From contig JAMFSN010000208.1 of the NCBI GenBank assembly GCA_026225295.1, positions 1 to 46,199 of the forward strand: DNA of 46,199 nucleotides, in the 5' to 3' direction. This document shows positions 7,793 through 18,052 of the stretch, one piece after another. The DNA is from Frankia alni. Its GTDB lineage: Bacteria > Actinomycetota > Actinomycetes > Frankiales > Frankiaceae. The notes beneath the pieces are model-generated. The model was not told where the DNA came from. It searched no databases and saw only the letters and a program-made list of their open reading frames with translations. Positions within the stretch are counted from its first letter, which is position 1; each line of letters opens with the position of its first letter. The position numbers were made by a program, and so were the translations under genes.

Positions 7793-9274
7793 CTAGACGG
7801 TCGCGTACCGGATCGGCGTGTAGCTGGCGGTCATCGCGATGTCGGAATGCTGGCGGTTGCTCGTGATGTAGAGGTTGTAGGTGCTGCCGCCACTCTGACT
7901 GCTCCGCCACTGGCCACCGACCAGCGGGGTCTTGGCCACGTTGGCGGGCACCGCGTTCGTGCTGCCGCTCCCGTTGCCGAAGGACAGCGGACCGACGATG
8001 GAATTGAGGTTCCGGACGTTTCCGATCGCCTTCGCGATCGCGGCCTTGTCGTCGATGGACTGCACACTGGCCAGCGCCTTGTTCACCACTTCGAACAACG
8101 CATGGGAGAAGCCGAGCGGCTGAATCCATTCCTGACCGGACTTGTTCGAGTACGCGTTCGCGAGCTGTTTCGGGGTCTCGCCGGTGATCGAACTGCGGTA
8201 AGGGTGACTCGGCGACCACCAGATCTCGGTGCTCAGCCCGTCACCCGAGGTGCCCAGCTCGTTCAGCACGTCGTTGGGGAAGAGCAGCGCGCGGGACAGG
8301 GTCACGATCTTCGGGGCGAAGGTGTGGCCGCCGGTCTGGGGCGCGATCGTGCTCGCCTTCCAGAACGCGCTGAAGTCCTCGGCGAGCGGAACGCCGGCCA
8401 GGATGTCCACCCCGGCCGCGGCCATTTTGACCGGCAGGTCCGCAAGACCCGCCGAGTGGTCGTCATAGCGGCCGGCGATCGCCTGCGGGATCGTGAAGCC
8501 GTCGAGCGATTTGATGACGTTCGGCAGGGTGCTCGCGAACGTGTCACCGTCGGTGTCGTTGGGGACCAGCAGCCCGACCTTGCGGTCGGTCGTCTCCAGC
8601 TGCCACATGTCGCTGTAGACCTTGGCCAGATCGTCGAGGCCCCAGAACACGTGGAAGGTCCAGGCGAAGTTGCGACCGAGTTGCCCACCCCGGCCGTTGA
8701 ACCAGCTCTCCCAGGGCGCGGCCGTCGAGACACACGGAACCTGATTGGCTTCGCACTGATCGGAGACCGGATTGGTGGTGTCCGAGCTGGCGCCGACCAT
8801 CATGATGTCGACGTTGTCCTTGAAGATCAGGTCGCTCGCCGCGGCGGCGGCCGCGTCCGGGTCGGACTGGCTGTCCCGGTAGACGATCTCCAGCGGATGG
8901 TTCTGGCCACCGACCGTGATGCCCTTGGTGAAACCGGCCCGCATCGCATTGATCGTGTAGATGTCGGCGGCCGAATAGCTGCTCAGGGAGCCGGTCTGGG
9001 GGGTCACGAAACCGATCCGCACAGCCCGGGTGCCGGTGTTGGATCCCGATCCGCCGCCGCATGCGGCCAGGGCCGCGCTGGCCGGCCCGACCGCGGCGGT
9101 GAGGCCGGCCACCCGCAGGAAGCCGCGGCGGCTCAGGGACCGGGGACCAGCCGCCCGGGCCACCTCGGGGACCGGCGAACCGTCCGCAACGGGCCCGACC
9201 GGGCCGTCCGCAACGGGCCCGACCGGGCCACTGCCGACCGATCCGTCCTCACCGGACACGGGGACAGAAGTCAT
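7793..9274 (-). CDS. Tat-exported lipoprotein, branched-chain amino-acid-type ABC solute-binding protein
   Basis: A type-1 periplasmic-binding-fold protein of the Leu/Ile/Val (Peripla_BP_6) class, probably a ligand-capturing lipoprotein outside the membrane. The N-terminus is unusual: about 45 residues containing a tandem GPVADG repeat (24-bp exact DNA duplication, 9181-9228) precede the Tat motif SRRGFLRVAG, the hydrophobic stretch and the lipobox LAAC. The mature domain starts RIGFVTPQTGSLS. I choose the ATG at 9274 (MTSVPVSG) because AGGAAGG precedes it at proper spacing. An in-frame ATG 15 bp upstream lacks an RBS. No permease or ATPase genes are adjacent, so it is an orphan. The ligand cannot be told from sequence. 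Confidence 0.88.
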   Translation of the reverse strand: MTSVPVSGEDGSVGSGPVGPVADGPVGPVADGSPVPEVARAAGPRSLSRRGFLRVAGLTAAVGPASAALAACGGGSGSNTGTRAVRIGFVTPQTGSLSSYSAADIYTINAMRAGFTKGITVGGQNHPLEIVYRDSQSDPDAAAAAASDLIFKDNVDIMMVGASSDTTNPVSDQCEANQVPCVSTAAPWESWFNGRGGQLGRNFAWTFHVFWGLDDLAKVYSDMWQLETTDRKVGLLVPNDTDGDTFASTLPNVIKSLDGFTIPQAIAGRYDDHSAGLADLPVKMAAAGVDILAGVPLAEDFSAFWKASTIAPQTGGHTFAPKIVTLSRALLFPNDVLNELGTSGDGLSTEIWWSPSHPYRSSITGETPKQLANAYSNKSGQEWIQPLGFSHALFEVVNKALASVQSIDDKAAIAKAIGNVRNLNSIVGPLSFGNGSGSTNAVPANVAKTPLVGGQWRSSQSGGSTYNLYITSNRQHSDIAMTASYTPIRYATV

Positions 9275-9418
9275 CGGGCCTTCCTTCATCGATCAGTACC
9301 AGACCGGGCGTGGGCCCCGATCCTGCCGCACGCTGCGCGAAAGGTCAGAACTGGGTCCCGGGAATCGGCCCAGCATCGCATTTCCGGTCCTTTGCGACCA
9401 GATGAACGCCGGACCAGC

Positions 9419-12400
9419 TCAGGAAATCATGCAAAATCGGCTCGTTCCATCCCGGAACGTCAACGCGCCGGTGTCGCCGCCACCGTCGCCGTTGCCCACC
9501 GAGACCATGTAGCTGTCGGCCGTCGCGCTGTGCAGCGGGCCGCTGGTGAACGTGACGTCGCTGTAGACCTCGACCTTGTTGCTGTAGGCCTTGCGGCTGA
9601 TCGTGTAGGTGCCGGCGACGCCGTTCCAGGTGTAACTACCCGCCGTCCCGGAGATGATGAAATGGTCGCTGATGGTGACCATTTTGGCCGTCGTTCCGTT
9701 GAAGCAGCTGTAGGAGCCGGCCATCATCGACTTGCCCGCGATGACCGCCGCCGAGGCCTTGGTCACCGTGGCCGGCGAACCGGTCACGGTCCGGGCCGGG
9801 GTGGCGCCCCCGCCGGAGGACGATCCACTGCCCTTGGCGAAGACCAGGTAAAGCCCGACCGCGACGACCGAGAGCACGACCGCGACAAGGATCGGCGCGA
9901 ACCAGCCCCGCCGGGTACCGGGCTCGTCGTCGTCTTCGTCCTCGTCGAATTCGTCGTCCGGCTCGTCGAACGCGTCCTCGTCGTCGAACGCGTCCTCGTC
10001 CCCGTCCAACGGCTCCGGGTCGCGTCGGCGGGCCGGCGCGGCTCGGCCCGGGCCTCGGCCGCGCACGGTGCTGGAGGGCCGCCATCCGTCCTCGTCCTCG
10101 GCGGGCGCCGGGGCCGGATCCACGCGGGGTACCGCCTGGGTCCCGGCGGCGGGCGGCACGGGTCCCCGGGCGGCCGGCGGCCGCGGGCCGGCGCCGCCCG
10201 GTGCGAGCGCGGCGGCGGGGAAGGATTCGACCCGCGGGCGCCCCCAGGCGTCCGCGATGCTGGCCCGGGAATCGAGGCTGCGATCGACCGGCCGCGCGGG
10301 TACCGGCGCGGCCGCCCCGTCGGCCCCCCGGGCGCCGGACGGGCGTTCGTCAACCGGCACCGCCGGCAACGCCGCCGTCGCGCTCTGACCGAGATCGGGC
10401 GCCGCCGGCGGACGGGGCGTGGGACCGGGCGGGAGTGCCGGGCGCACCGGCGGGGCCGGATTGCGCGCGCCCAGCGAGCCCCCGCGGACCGGCGGGGTCC
10501 ACCCGCCGGTCAACGGGTCGATCGTCGTCTCGCCCGGCCGGCGCGGCAGACCCCGACCCGGGGTCAGGACGCTGCCCCCGGGCGACCCGGCCGGAGCCGG
10601 TGGGGTGGCCGGGGAACCGGAGCTGCCGGCCCCCACCGCCCGCGGCGGCTCGGCCAACCGGTCGTACAGGGAGGGTCGGCCGGGGTACTCCGGGGGCCGG
10701 GGACCAGAAGCCGTATCGACGTAGCCGCCCCGACCCGGCTCGCGGGCCGGGCTGTAGGCGCCGGGCGCCGGCGCGGGGTTTCCGGTGTTGCCCTGATAAC
10801 CGCCGGCCCGGGGATCGGCGGCACCGTAACCGGCCGCCCGCGGATCGCCGCCCCGCGGATCAGCGCTCCCGTAACCGCCGGCCCGGGGATCGGCGGCACC
10901 ATAGCCGGCCGCCCGCGGATCGCCGGCCCGGATTCCGGCCGCCCGCGGGTTCGCGACCGGGGCGTAGCCACCCGGCCCGGCCGACGGACGCTCCCGGGCG
11001 GAGCCGGCGTCGCGGCCGCCGACGCCGTTCGGGGGCGGTAGCTGGTTGGCGGTGGCCGCGCCGGGCGAGCCGCCGCCCAGGTGGCCGGGAGCCTGGCTAC
11101 CGGGGCCCCGATTGCCGGAATTGGCGTTCGGCGGGCGGTAGGTACCGCCGGACCCGCTGGACGCCATGGGTCGCCCCGCTCCGGAGCCGGTCGTCGGGTC
11201 GCTGTACCGGGCGGTCGCGCCGACGCCGCCGGCCGGTGCGCTCCGGCCGTAGTCGTTCGCGGGATAGCCGGATCCCGTGCCATTGGTGCCATACCCGCCG
11301 AGGGCACCCGCCGCCGGGTAACCGGACCCGGTCCCGTTGGGTCCGTACCCGGGCCCGGTGCCGTTCGCCGGGTAGCCGGACCCGGTGCCGTTCGCCGGGT
11401 AGCCGGACCCGGTCCCGTTCGCCGGGTAACCAGACCCGGTCCCGTTCGCGGGATAGCCGGATCCCGCGCCGTTGGGGCCGTAGCCACCCGGGACACCGGC
11501 CGCGGGCAAGCCGCCGGCCGGACCCGTCGGCGCCGATCCGCCCGCCTGACCGGTGCGTGAACCGGGGGCGTAACCACCTCGGGCGCCCGAGGTGTCGCCT
11601 CCGGCCTCCTGGCCCCCGGCCGGGCGGGGGTTGCCGTTCGGCCCACCGGTCCGGTAGCCGTTCGCCGCGTAGCCGTTTGCGCCGTACCCGTTTGCGCCGT
11701 ACCCGTTTGCGCTGCCCGTCCCGGTCCCCGGGCCGGCCGGGCGGTCCTCGCGGGGCCGGCTCGCGCCGCCCTGCAGGTAACTACCGCCGACGGGCGGCGG
11801 GGGGGCCGTGCCGTACGAGCGTTGGTCGGCGTACCCGCCGGGGTAGCCGGCCGGTTGCGAGCCGCCGTACTCCGGGCCCGAGCTGTATCCCCCGACCGGG
11901 GGATACAGCGACGACCCCTGCGGGGCGGGCGGGTCCGGCGTCACCGGAGCCGGCGTCACCGGGGCCGGCGCCGGAGGTGCCGGAGCGGGCGTGGCCGACC
12001 CGGCCGGGTCATAGCCGGCCGGCGAGCCGTAGCTCGGCCGGGGCAGGTCCCAACGGTCGAGCGACGACGAGCTGCTCTCGGCCGGTCGGGCCGCCGGGGC
12101 CGGGGCCGGGTCCGGCCGCCCGGAAGGCTGCGCGGCGGGCCGACCGGGAAAGGGGCCGCCCGGTGGCCCGAGCGAGATCGACCGCGACGGCGGATCCCAG
12201 CCGGCCGGGTCGCGACCACCGGGTTGGCTGGTCGGCGCGGGCGGCGCCGGTTGGACGCGGGCGGGCGGCGCGGAGAAGTCGGGCAGCGATTCCCAGCTCC
12301 CCGACACGTCGAACGGATCGGTGGCCGGACCGATCTCGGGGCGCGGGGCGGCCGTTGGCGCCGGCCGGGCCCGTGGGGTGTCCCAGTCGATCATCGGATC

Positions 12401-12772
12401 GTGGGTGGTCGACGCGTTCATGACCGGGTCGTGGGTGAAGCCCCCGTCATGGGCCGGCGATGCCGACCACCGCGCGTCGGACGACGCGGCCGGGTCGACG
12501 CCGTAGCCCGCGTCGTAGCCCGGATCGGAAACGTAACCCGGGTCGGGGGCGGCCGGTTCATCGAAACCGCGGCCGTCACCGTCCGGCGAGCCACCCACGG
12601 TCTCGACCGCGAAAAAGTCGTTCCCGCCCGCGGGCCGGGAACCCTGGGGGCTCACCATGCGACCGCCGACGCCGTCACCCACGCCGCCGCGGGGCAGCCA
12701 CCGGCCGGAGGGACCATCCCACGCCCACAAGCCGTCCTCGCTGAGCCAGCGACCGTACTCGTCGGTGGGCAA
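9419..12772 (-). CDS. very long low-complexity single-pass membrane protein with N-terminal Trp motif
   Basis: A 1117-residue protein of unknown function. The N-terminus (DEYGRWLSEDGLWAWD, then GRWLP) closely matches that of the adjacent upstream gene. About 890 residues of Pro/Gly/Ala-rich disorder follow, with eight 9-residue GSGYPANGT-type repeats (11249-11464) and DPRAAGYGAADPR repeats. Next come an acidic Asp/Glu stretch (about 920-950), one TM helix (about 957-979) and a roughly 135-residue C-terminal domain with two Cys (SYSCF and SRFCMIS). The predicted topology is a cytoplasmic disordered arm and an extracellular C-domain. The start is a TTG at 12772, supported by GGGGGCAGGAC upstream and by the match of the following residues to the paralogue. 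It lies 84 bp after the paralogue, so the two are probably cotranscribed. Confidence 0.8.
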   Translation of the reverse strand: MPTDEYGRWLSEDGLWAWDGPSGRWLPRGGVGDGVGGRMVSPQGSRPAGGNDFFAVETVGGSPDGDGRGFDEPAAPDPGYVSDPGYDAGYGVDPAASSDARWSASPAHDGGFTHDPVMNASTTHDPMIDWDTPRARPAPTAAPRPEIGPATDPFDVSGSWESLPDFSAPPARVQPAPPAPTSQPGGRDPAGWDPPSRSISLGPPGGPFPGRPAAQPSGRPDPAPAPAARPAESSSSSLDRWDLPRPSYGSPAGYDPAGSATPAPAPPAPAPVTPAPVTPDPPAPQGSSLYPPVGGYSSGPEYGGSQPAGYPGGYADQRSYGTAPPPPVGGSYLQGGASRPREDRPAGPGTGTGSANGYGANGYGANGYAANGYRTGGPNGNPRPAGGQEAGGDTSGARGGYAPGSRTGQAGGSAPTGPAGGLPAAGVPGGYGPNGAGSGYPANGTGSGYPANGTGSGYPANGTGSGYPANGTGPGYGPNGTGSGYPAAGALGGYGTNGTGSGYPANDYGRSAPAGGVGATARYSDPTTGSGAGRPMASSGSGGTYRPPNANSGNRGPGSQAPGHLGGGSPGAATANQLPPPNGVGGRDAGSARERPSAGPGGYAPVANPRAAGIRAGDPRAAGYGAADPRAGGYGSADPRGGDPRAAGYGAADPRAGGYQGNTGNPAPAPGAYSPAREPGRGGYVDTASGPRPPEYPGRPSLYDRLAEPPRAVGAGSSGSPATPPAPAGSPGGSVLTPGRGLPRRPGETTIDPLTGGWTPPVRGGSLGARNPAPPVRPALPPGPTPRPPAAPDLGQSATAALPAVPVDERPSGARGADGAAAPVPARPVDRSLDSRASIADAWGRPRVESFPAAALAPGGAGPRPPAARGPVPPAAGTQAVPRVDPAPAPAEDEDGWRPSSTVRGRGPGRAAPARRRDPEPLDGDEDAFDDEDAFDEPDDEFDEDEDDDEPGTRRGWFAPILVAVVLSVVAVGLYLVFAKGSGSSSGGGATPARTVTGSPATVTKASAAVIAGKSMMAGSYSCFNGTTAKMVTISDHFIISGTAGSYTWNGVAGTYTISRKAYSNKVEVYSDVTFTSGPLHSATADSYMVSVGNGDGGGDTGALTFRDGTSRFCMIS
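11249..11464 (-). repeat. eight 27-bp in-frame tandem repeats
   Basis: Eight units of 27 bp encode GSGYPANGT and variants (GPGYGPNGT, GSGYPAAGA, LGGYGTNGT, GSGYPANDY) in the disordered arm of the 1117-residue protein. This is an expandable coding minisatellite, so length is likely to vary between strains. Confidence 0.85.
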
Positions 12773-12856
12773 GTCCTGCCCCCTGGTTAACGATGGATGA
12801 ACTCAGGTTGCGGCATACGACCGGATTGCCCAACGGTACACCGATATCCGACATGA

Positions 12857-14500
12857 TCAACGCTCGTTCAGGCACTTGCTGGCGATCTGGCTGATGATCT
12901 GGTGCGACTTCGCGGAGGTCACGGTTTTGCTCAGATTGAGGAACTCGGTCTGGGAGTAGGCCTGCTCGAAGTTCTTCAGGGCGCAGCCGCAGTACGCCGT
13001 CTTGTTTCCGCTCGTCTTGAGGCACTCCGACACGAAATTCTGCTCGATCGCCGTGGAGTAGCGGGCCGTCGTGGCGATCGTGGACGGCGTCGCGGTGCCT
13101 GACGCAGCCGGGGCCACCGACGCGGGCGGGGTGACCGCCGCGGTCGGTGACGGCGACGAGCCGCCGCCCCCCATCGCCAGCACGGCCACGACCACCAGCA
13201 CGAGCACCCCCAGGACGGCCCCACCGACGATCATCCGTTGGCGGGTCAGCCAGCCGGGACGGCCGGTCCGGGTGCCGTTGCCGGGCGTCGGTTCGCTGAA
13301 CGCGTCCGCGCCGTAGCCGGCCGGCCCGCCGCCGGACGGCGTACCCCAGGCGGTGGCACCGCCCTCGGCCGCGGCCTGCTGCCGGCTCTGCCAGGTACCG
13401 AACGCGTCCGTGTCGGTCGGCGCCTGACCGCGTCCCGCGCCCCACGAGCCGGGTTGCTGGCCGGCCGGACCGAGCCCGGCCAGACTCTTGCCGCCCGGGG
13501 CCTGACCCGCGGCCGGCCCGCCGTAGCCCGGCCCGCCGGCCGCCCCCGGCGCCGCCGGATAGGACTGCGGGCCGCCGGCGGCCGGCAGGTTCTGCGTCGC
13601 GGGATAGCCCGGCGCGGCCGGGCCACCCGGGGTCCCGGGTCCGGCCCCATAGCCGCGGGGATCGCCGTAGCCGGACTGGTTCGCGTAGCCCGACGCCGCA
13701 CCGGCGCCGGGAACCTGATGGGCGTCGGTCCCGCCGCCGGTCGGCCAGCCGCCTGTGCTGTCCGCCGCCGGTTGGGCCGGCCACGAACCGGTGTTCGACT
13801 GCTGGGCCGGCCAGGAGCCCGTGTTCCCCGTCGGTTGGGCCGGCCACGAACCGGTGTCCGACTGCTGGGCGGGCCACGAACCGGTGTCCGACTGCTGGGC
13901 CGGCCAGTTGCCGCCGTGGGCGGCCGGGTCGGCCGGGTCGAGTGGCCAGGAACCGGTCTGCGAACCCGGCGCCACCGGCCAGGAGCCGGTGCCCGAGGCC
14001 GGGTCCACCGGCCAGGAGCCGGTGGCGGAACGCTCGTCGCGGCGGGCCGCGGCCGGCTGCTCGTGCGCGGCCGTCCCACCGTCGCCCCAACCGGGGGCGG
14101 CGTACGAACCGGTGTCCGACCACCCGTCCGCCGGGCCCGGGGCGGCGCCGTAGCCCGCCGGCTGGCCCGGGGCCGCGCCGCCCGCCGGCCAGGCCGCGTG
14201 CTGGCCGGTGTGCGAGCCGTCCGCCGGCCACGAGCCGGTGTCATCCCCGCGATAGGCGTCGGGCTGACGGCTGCCGCCCGCCCCCGCGCCATAACCCCAC
14301 GAGCCGGTGTCCTCGACCGCCGGCTGGTAGCCCGCGCCACCACCCGCGGCCCGGTCCACCGGGCCGGCCGCCGGATCGGCACCCGCCGACCGGCCGGCTC
14401 CGGGAATCATCTGCGACGTCGGTTGCCAGACCTGGGCACCTTCATCCCAGACGTAGGCACCATCGTCACTGACCCAGCGACCATGCTCGTCGATGCGCAT
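12857..14500 (-). CDS. low-complexity single-pass membrane protein with TGSWP repeats and a Cys-rich C-terminal domain
   Basis: A 547-residue protein of unknown function. The N-terminal motif (DEHGRWVSDDGAYVWDEGA, then VWQP) is shared with the downstream gene. The central region is disordered and carries a dozen or so TGSWPAQQSD-like repeats (coding 13750-14310). One TM helix (about 423-443) is followed by an extracytoplasmic segment with four Cys at about 493, 504, 506 and 543 (FVSECLKTSGNKTAYCGCAL, with KCLNER at the end). This F-x3-C-x10-CxC pattern resembles small bacterial secreted or lipoprotein domains. ATG 14500 has RBS GAGGGAAGAAG. With the paralogue at 9419-12772 it forms a two-gene unit downstream of guaB3. 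Confidence 0.8.
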   Translation of the reverse strand: MRIDEHGRWVSDDGAYVWDEGAQVWQPTSQMIPGAGRSAGADPAAGPVDRAAGGGAGYQPAVEDTGSWGYGAGAGGSRQPDAYRGDDTGSWPADGSHTGQHAAWPAGGAAPGQPAGYGAAPGPADGWSDTGSYAAPGWGDGGTAAHEQPAAARRDERSATGSWPVDPASGTGSWPVAPGSQTGSWPLDPADPAAHGGNWPAQQSDTGSWPAQQSDTGSWPAQPTGNTGSWPAQQSNTGSWPAQPAADSTGGWPTGGGTDAHQVPGAGAASGYANQSGYGDPRGYGAGPGTPGGPAAPGYPATQNLPAAGGPQSYPAAPGAAGGPGYGGPAAGQAPGGKSLAGLGPAGQQPGSWGAGRGQAPTDTDAFGTWQSRQQAAAEGGATAWGTPSGGGPAGYGADAFSEPTPGNGTRTGRPGWLTRQRMIVGGAVLGVLVLVVVAVLAMGGGGSSPSPTAAVTPPASVAPAASGTATPSTIATTARYSTAIEQNFVSECLKTSGNKTAYCGCALKNFEQAYSQTEFLNLSKTVTSAKSHQIISQIASKCLNER

Positions 14501-14647
14501 GCACTTCTTCCCTCGGGGGCAGAGCGGACGGCCTCCAGAGTGCCATGCCGCCCAAAGTGGTCAACGCGCACCGGTCACACAACGCTCCGTTGGCTCACGC
14601 GTGTCAGCGTGGCGCCCGGGTCGCGGATCACGTATGCAGCCAGACGA

Positions 14648-15769
14648 CTACACCAGGTAGTCGTTGGTCACCATGACTTCCGCCTTCTGAAACTCCTTGA
14701 GGGTGGCGTAGCCGGTGGTGGCCATGGCCGCCCGCAGGCAGCCGAACAGGTTACGGGTCCCGTCGTTGACCGGCGCCGGGCCGACGAGGACGTCCCGCAG
14801 CGAGGCCTCGACCGGCTGACGCACCCGCAGCCCCCGCGGCAGGTCGTCGTACAGGACGTCCATCGACCAGAACGAGCCGCGGCCGGGCGCCTCGATGGTG
14901 GCCGCCAGCGGGGTGTCGAGCATCACCGCGTCCGCCCCGCAGGCGATCGCCTTCGCGACGTCGCCACCGGTCCGGATGCCTCCGTGGGCGATCACATGGA
15001 CGTACCGACCGCCGGATTCGTCGAGGTACCGCATCCGGGCGCCGGCCGCGTCGGCGATGGCGGTCGCCATCGGCACCCCGACCCCGAGGACCGAACGGGT
15101 CGTATCGCCGCCCCCGGGGCCGACCCCCACGATGACGCCGGCCGCGCCGGTCCGCATCAGGTGCAGGGCGGTGGAGAAGGACGCGCACCCGCCGACCACG
15201 ACCGGAACGTCGAGATCACCGATGAACTGCTTGAGGTTGAGCGGCTCGCTGCGGCGCGACTGGTGTTCGGCCGACACCGCGGTGCCGTGGATGACCAGCA
15301 GGTCGACCCCCGCGTCGAGGACCGCGCCGGACAGCGAGCGCACCTTCTGCGGACGCAGGGCCGCGGCGGCGACCACCCCCGAATCCCGGATCTCGGCGAT
15401 CCGCCGCGCGATCAGCTCCGGGTCGACCGGCTCGGCGTAGAGCTGCCGCAGCCGCTTGGTCGCTTCCTCGTCCTCGAGCGTCGCGAGTTCCTCGAGGAAC
15501 GGCTCGGGCTCCTCGTACCGGGTCCACAGTCCTTCGGCGTTCAGGACCCCGAGGCCGCCGAGCGCGCCGAGGGCCATGGTGGTGGCCGGCGAGCTGACCG
15601 CGTCGGCGGGGGCCGCCACGACCGGCAGGTCGAAGCGGTAGGCGTCGATCTCCCAGGCCAGCGAGATGTCCGCCGGGTCACGGGTGCGCCGGGACGGCAC
15701 GATTCCGATCGCGTCGAAGCCGAACGCGGCGCGGCCGCTCTTTCCGATGCCGATGTCGATCCCGGGCAC
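14648..15769 (-). CDS. guaB3: GuaB3-family IMP dehydrogenase-related protein
   Basis: A 373-residue TIM-barrel protein of the actinobacterial GuaB3 family (IGIGKSGRAAFGFDAIGIVP at the N-terminus, VVVGGCASFSTALHLMRTGA, then GVIVGVGPGG and GGDVAKAIACGADAVMLDTP). It has no CBS domains and lacks the catalytic-loop GSICTTR seen in GuaB (it has GPGGGDTTR), so classical IMP dehydrogenase activity is doubtful. Cyanobacterial GuaB3 has been described as a GMP reductase. The GTG start at 15769, eight bases after the guaB stop, has an AGGCAGG RBS. It is cotranscribed with guaB, as in Streptomyces and Mycobacterium. Confidence 0.95.
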   Translation of the reverse strand: MPGIDIGIGKSGRAAFGFDAIGIVPSRRTRDPADISLAWEIDAYRFDLPVVAAPADAVSSPATTMALGALGGLGVLNAEGLWTRYEEPEPFLEELATLEDEEATKRLRQLYAEPVDPELIARRIAEIRDSGVVAAAALRPQKVRSLSGAVLDAGVDLLVIHGTAVSAEHQSRRSEPLNLKQFIGDLDVPVVVGGCASFSTALHLMRTGAAGVIVGVGPGGGDTTRSVLGVGVPMATAIADAAGARMRYLDESGGRYVHVIAHGGIRTGGDVAKAIACGADAVMLDTPLAATIEAPGRGSFWSMDVLYDDLPRGLRVRQPVEASLRDVLVGPAPVNDGTRNLFGCLRAAMATTGYATLKEFQKAEVMVTNDYLV

Positions 15770-15777
15770 GAGCCTGC

Positions 15778-17373
<1,596 letters not shown>

Positions 17374-17376
17374 CTA

Positions 17377-17382
17377 ATCCTA
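17377..17382 (-). promoter_or_regulatory. -10 box of guaB, leaderless type
   Basis: TAGGAT on the minus strand, six bases before ATG 17370. The spacing is identical to that at guaA. No -35 is obvious. Confidence 0.45.
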
Positions 17383-17570
17383 AACGCCCGACCTGGCCCG
17401 GGGTCGGCTGTCGACGGGCGGTCGGCGGCGGCGGCGTGGTCGTCGATGTGGTCGCGGACCACGCCGATCGTGGGCTCCGTCGCCGCCACCTGGACGGCCT
17501 GATTCGCGAACTCCTACAACTTCCGGGGGTTAGCACACGGGTCAGGGGTCCCAAGCGCGCCGGTCGGGCG

Positions 17571-17576
17571 TAGCGT
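17571..17576 (+). promoter_or_regulatory. -10 box of the DUF5319 gene
   Basis: TAGCGT, seven bases before GTG 17584. There is no RBS in front of either candidate start, so a leaderless mRNA beginning at 17584 fits best. Confidence 0.4.
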
Positions 17577-17583
17577 GGTCGAC

Positions 17584-17994
17584 GTGAGCGACGAGCCAAT
17601 CGATCCGTTCGCGGACGATCCGGATGATCCGGCAGCGGAGCTTGCCCGCCTCGACCCGTTCGAACCTGAGGACGAGGCCACGGAGCCGCTGTCCCTGAAC
17701 GAGCGCGAGGAAGTCATCGCCGAGCTCGGGGACCTCGACGTGTTCCGGACGCTGCTCGAACCCCGGGGGTACCGGGGTCTCGTCGTGGACTGCGAAGGCT
17801 GCAACGAGCCGCACTTTTTCGATTGGGACCTGCTGACCGGCAACCTGCGGCACCTGCTCGCCGAGGGCCGCACCCGGGTGCACGAGCCGGCGTTCGCTCC
17901 GGACCCGGCCAGCTACGTCACCTGGGACTACGCCAAGGGGTACGCGGACGGCGTGTACGAGGCGAGCGAGACCTCCGAGGCCGACTCGCGCTGA
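17584..17994 (+). CDS. DUF5319 family protein (Rv3412-like)
   Basis: A 136-residue acidic protein of unknown function, conserved divergently from guaB in actinobacteria (M. tuberculosis Rv3412 is in the same place). The recognisable core is PIDPFADDPDDP, then LDVFRTLLEPRGYRGLVVDC, CEGCNEPHFFDWDLL with a CxxC-x3-H arrangement that could bind metal, and YVTWDYAKGYADG. An in-frame GTG at 17575 is the alternative start, but a -10-like box covers it. Confidence 0.88.
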   Translation: MSDEPIDPFADDPDDPAAELARLDPFEPEDEATEPLSLNEREEVIAELGDLDVFRTLLEPRGYRGLVVDCEGCNEPHFFDWDLLTGNLRHLLAEGRTRVHEPAFAPDPASYVTWDYAKGYADGVYEASETSEADSR

Positions 17995-18052
17995 GCCCGG
18001 CCGGCTCCGGCCACCGGCCGACCGGCCCCCGGGCTGGCCGGCCGCCGGACGC

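Noticed and set aside
7847-11041. 1064-codon plus-strand open frame
   Set aside because: Antisense shadow of the binding-protein and repeat-protein genes. Long stop-free antisense frames are normal at this GC content, and the translation is Arg/Gly/Pro-rich with no domain.
11249-11464. regular repeats resembling a CRISPR array
   Set aside because: 27-bp units are contiguous without spacers and in frame within a coding region.
10201-12423. 740-codon plus-strand open frame
   Set aside because: Antisense shadow of the 1117-residue low-complexity protein. Composition is dominated by Arg/Pro.
14540-14640. possible further copy of the dispersed repeat (GTCAACGCGCAC, GTGTCAGCGTGG)
   Set aside because: Shares only short GTCAACGC/GTCAGCG words. 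The conserved CGGAAAA and CGACAATTCC blocks are absent.
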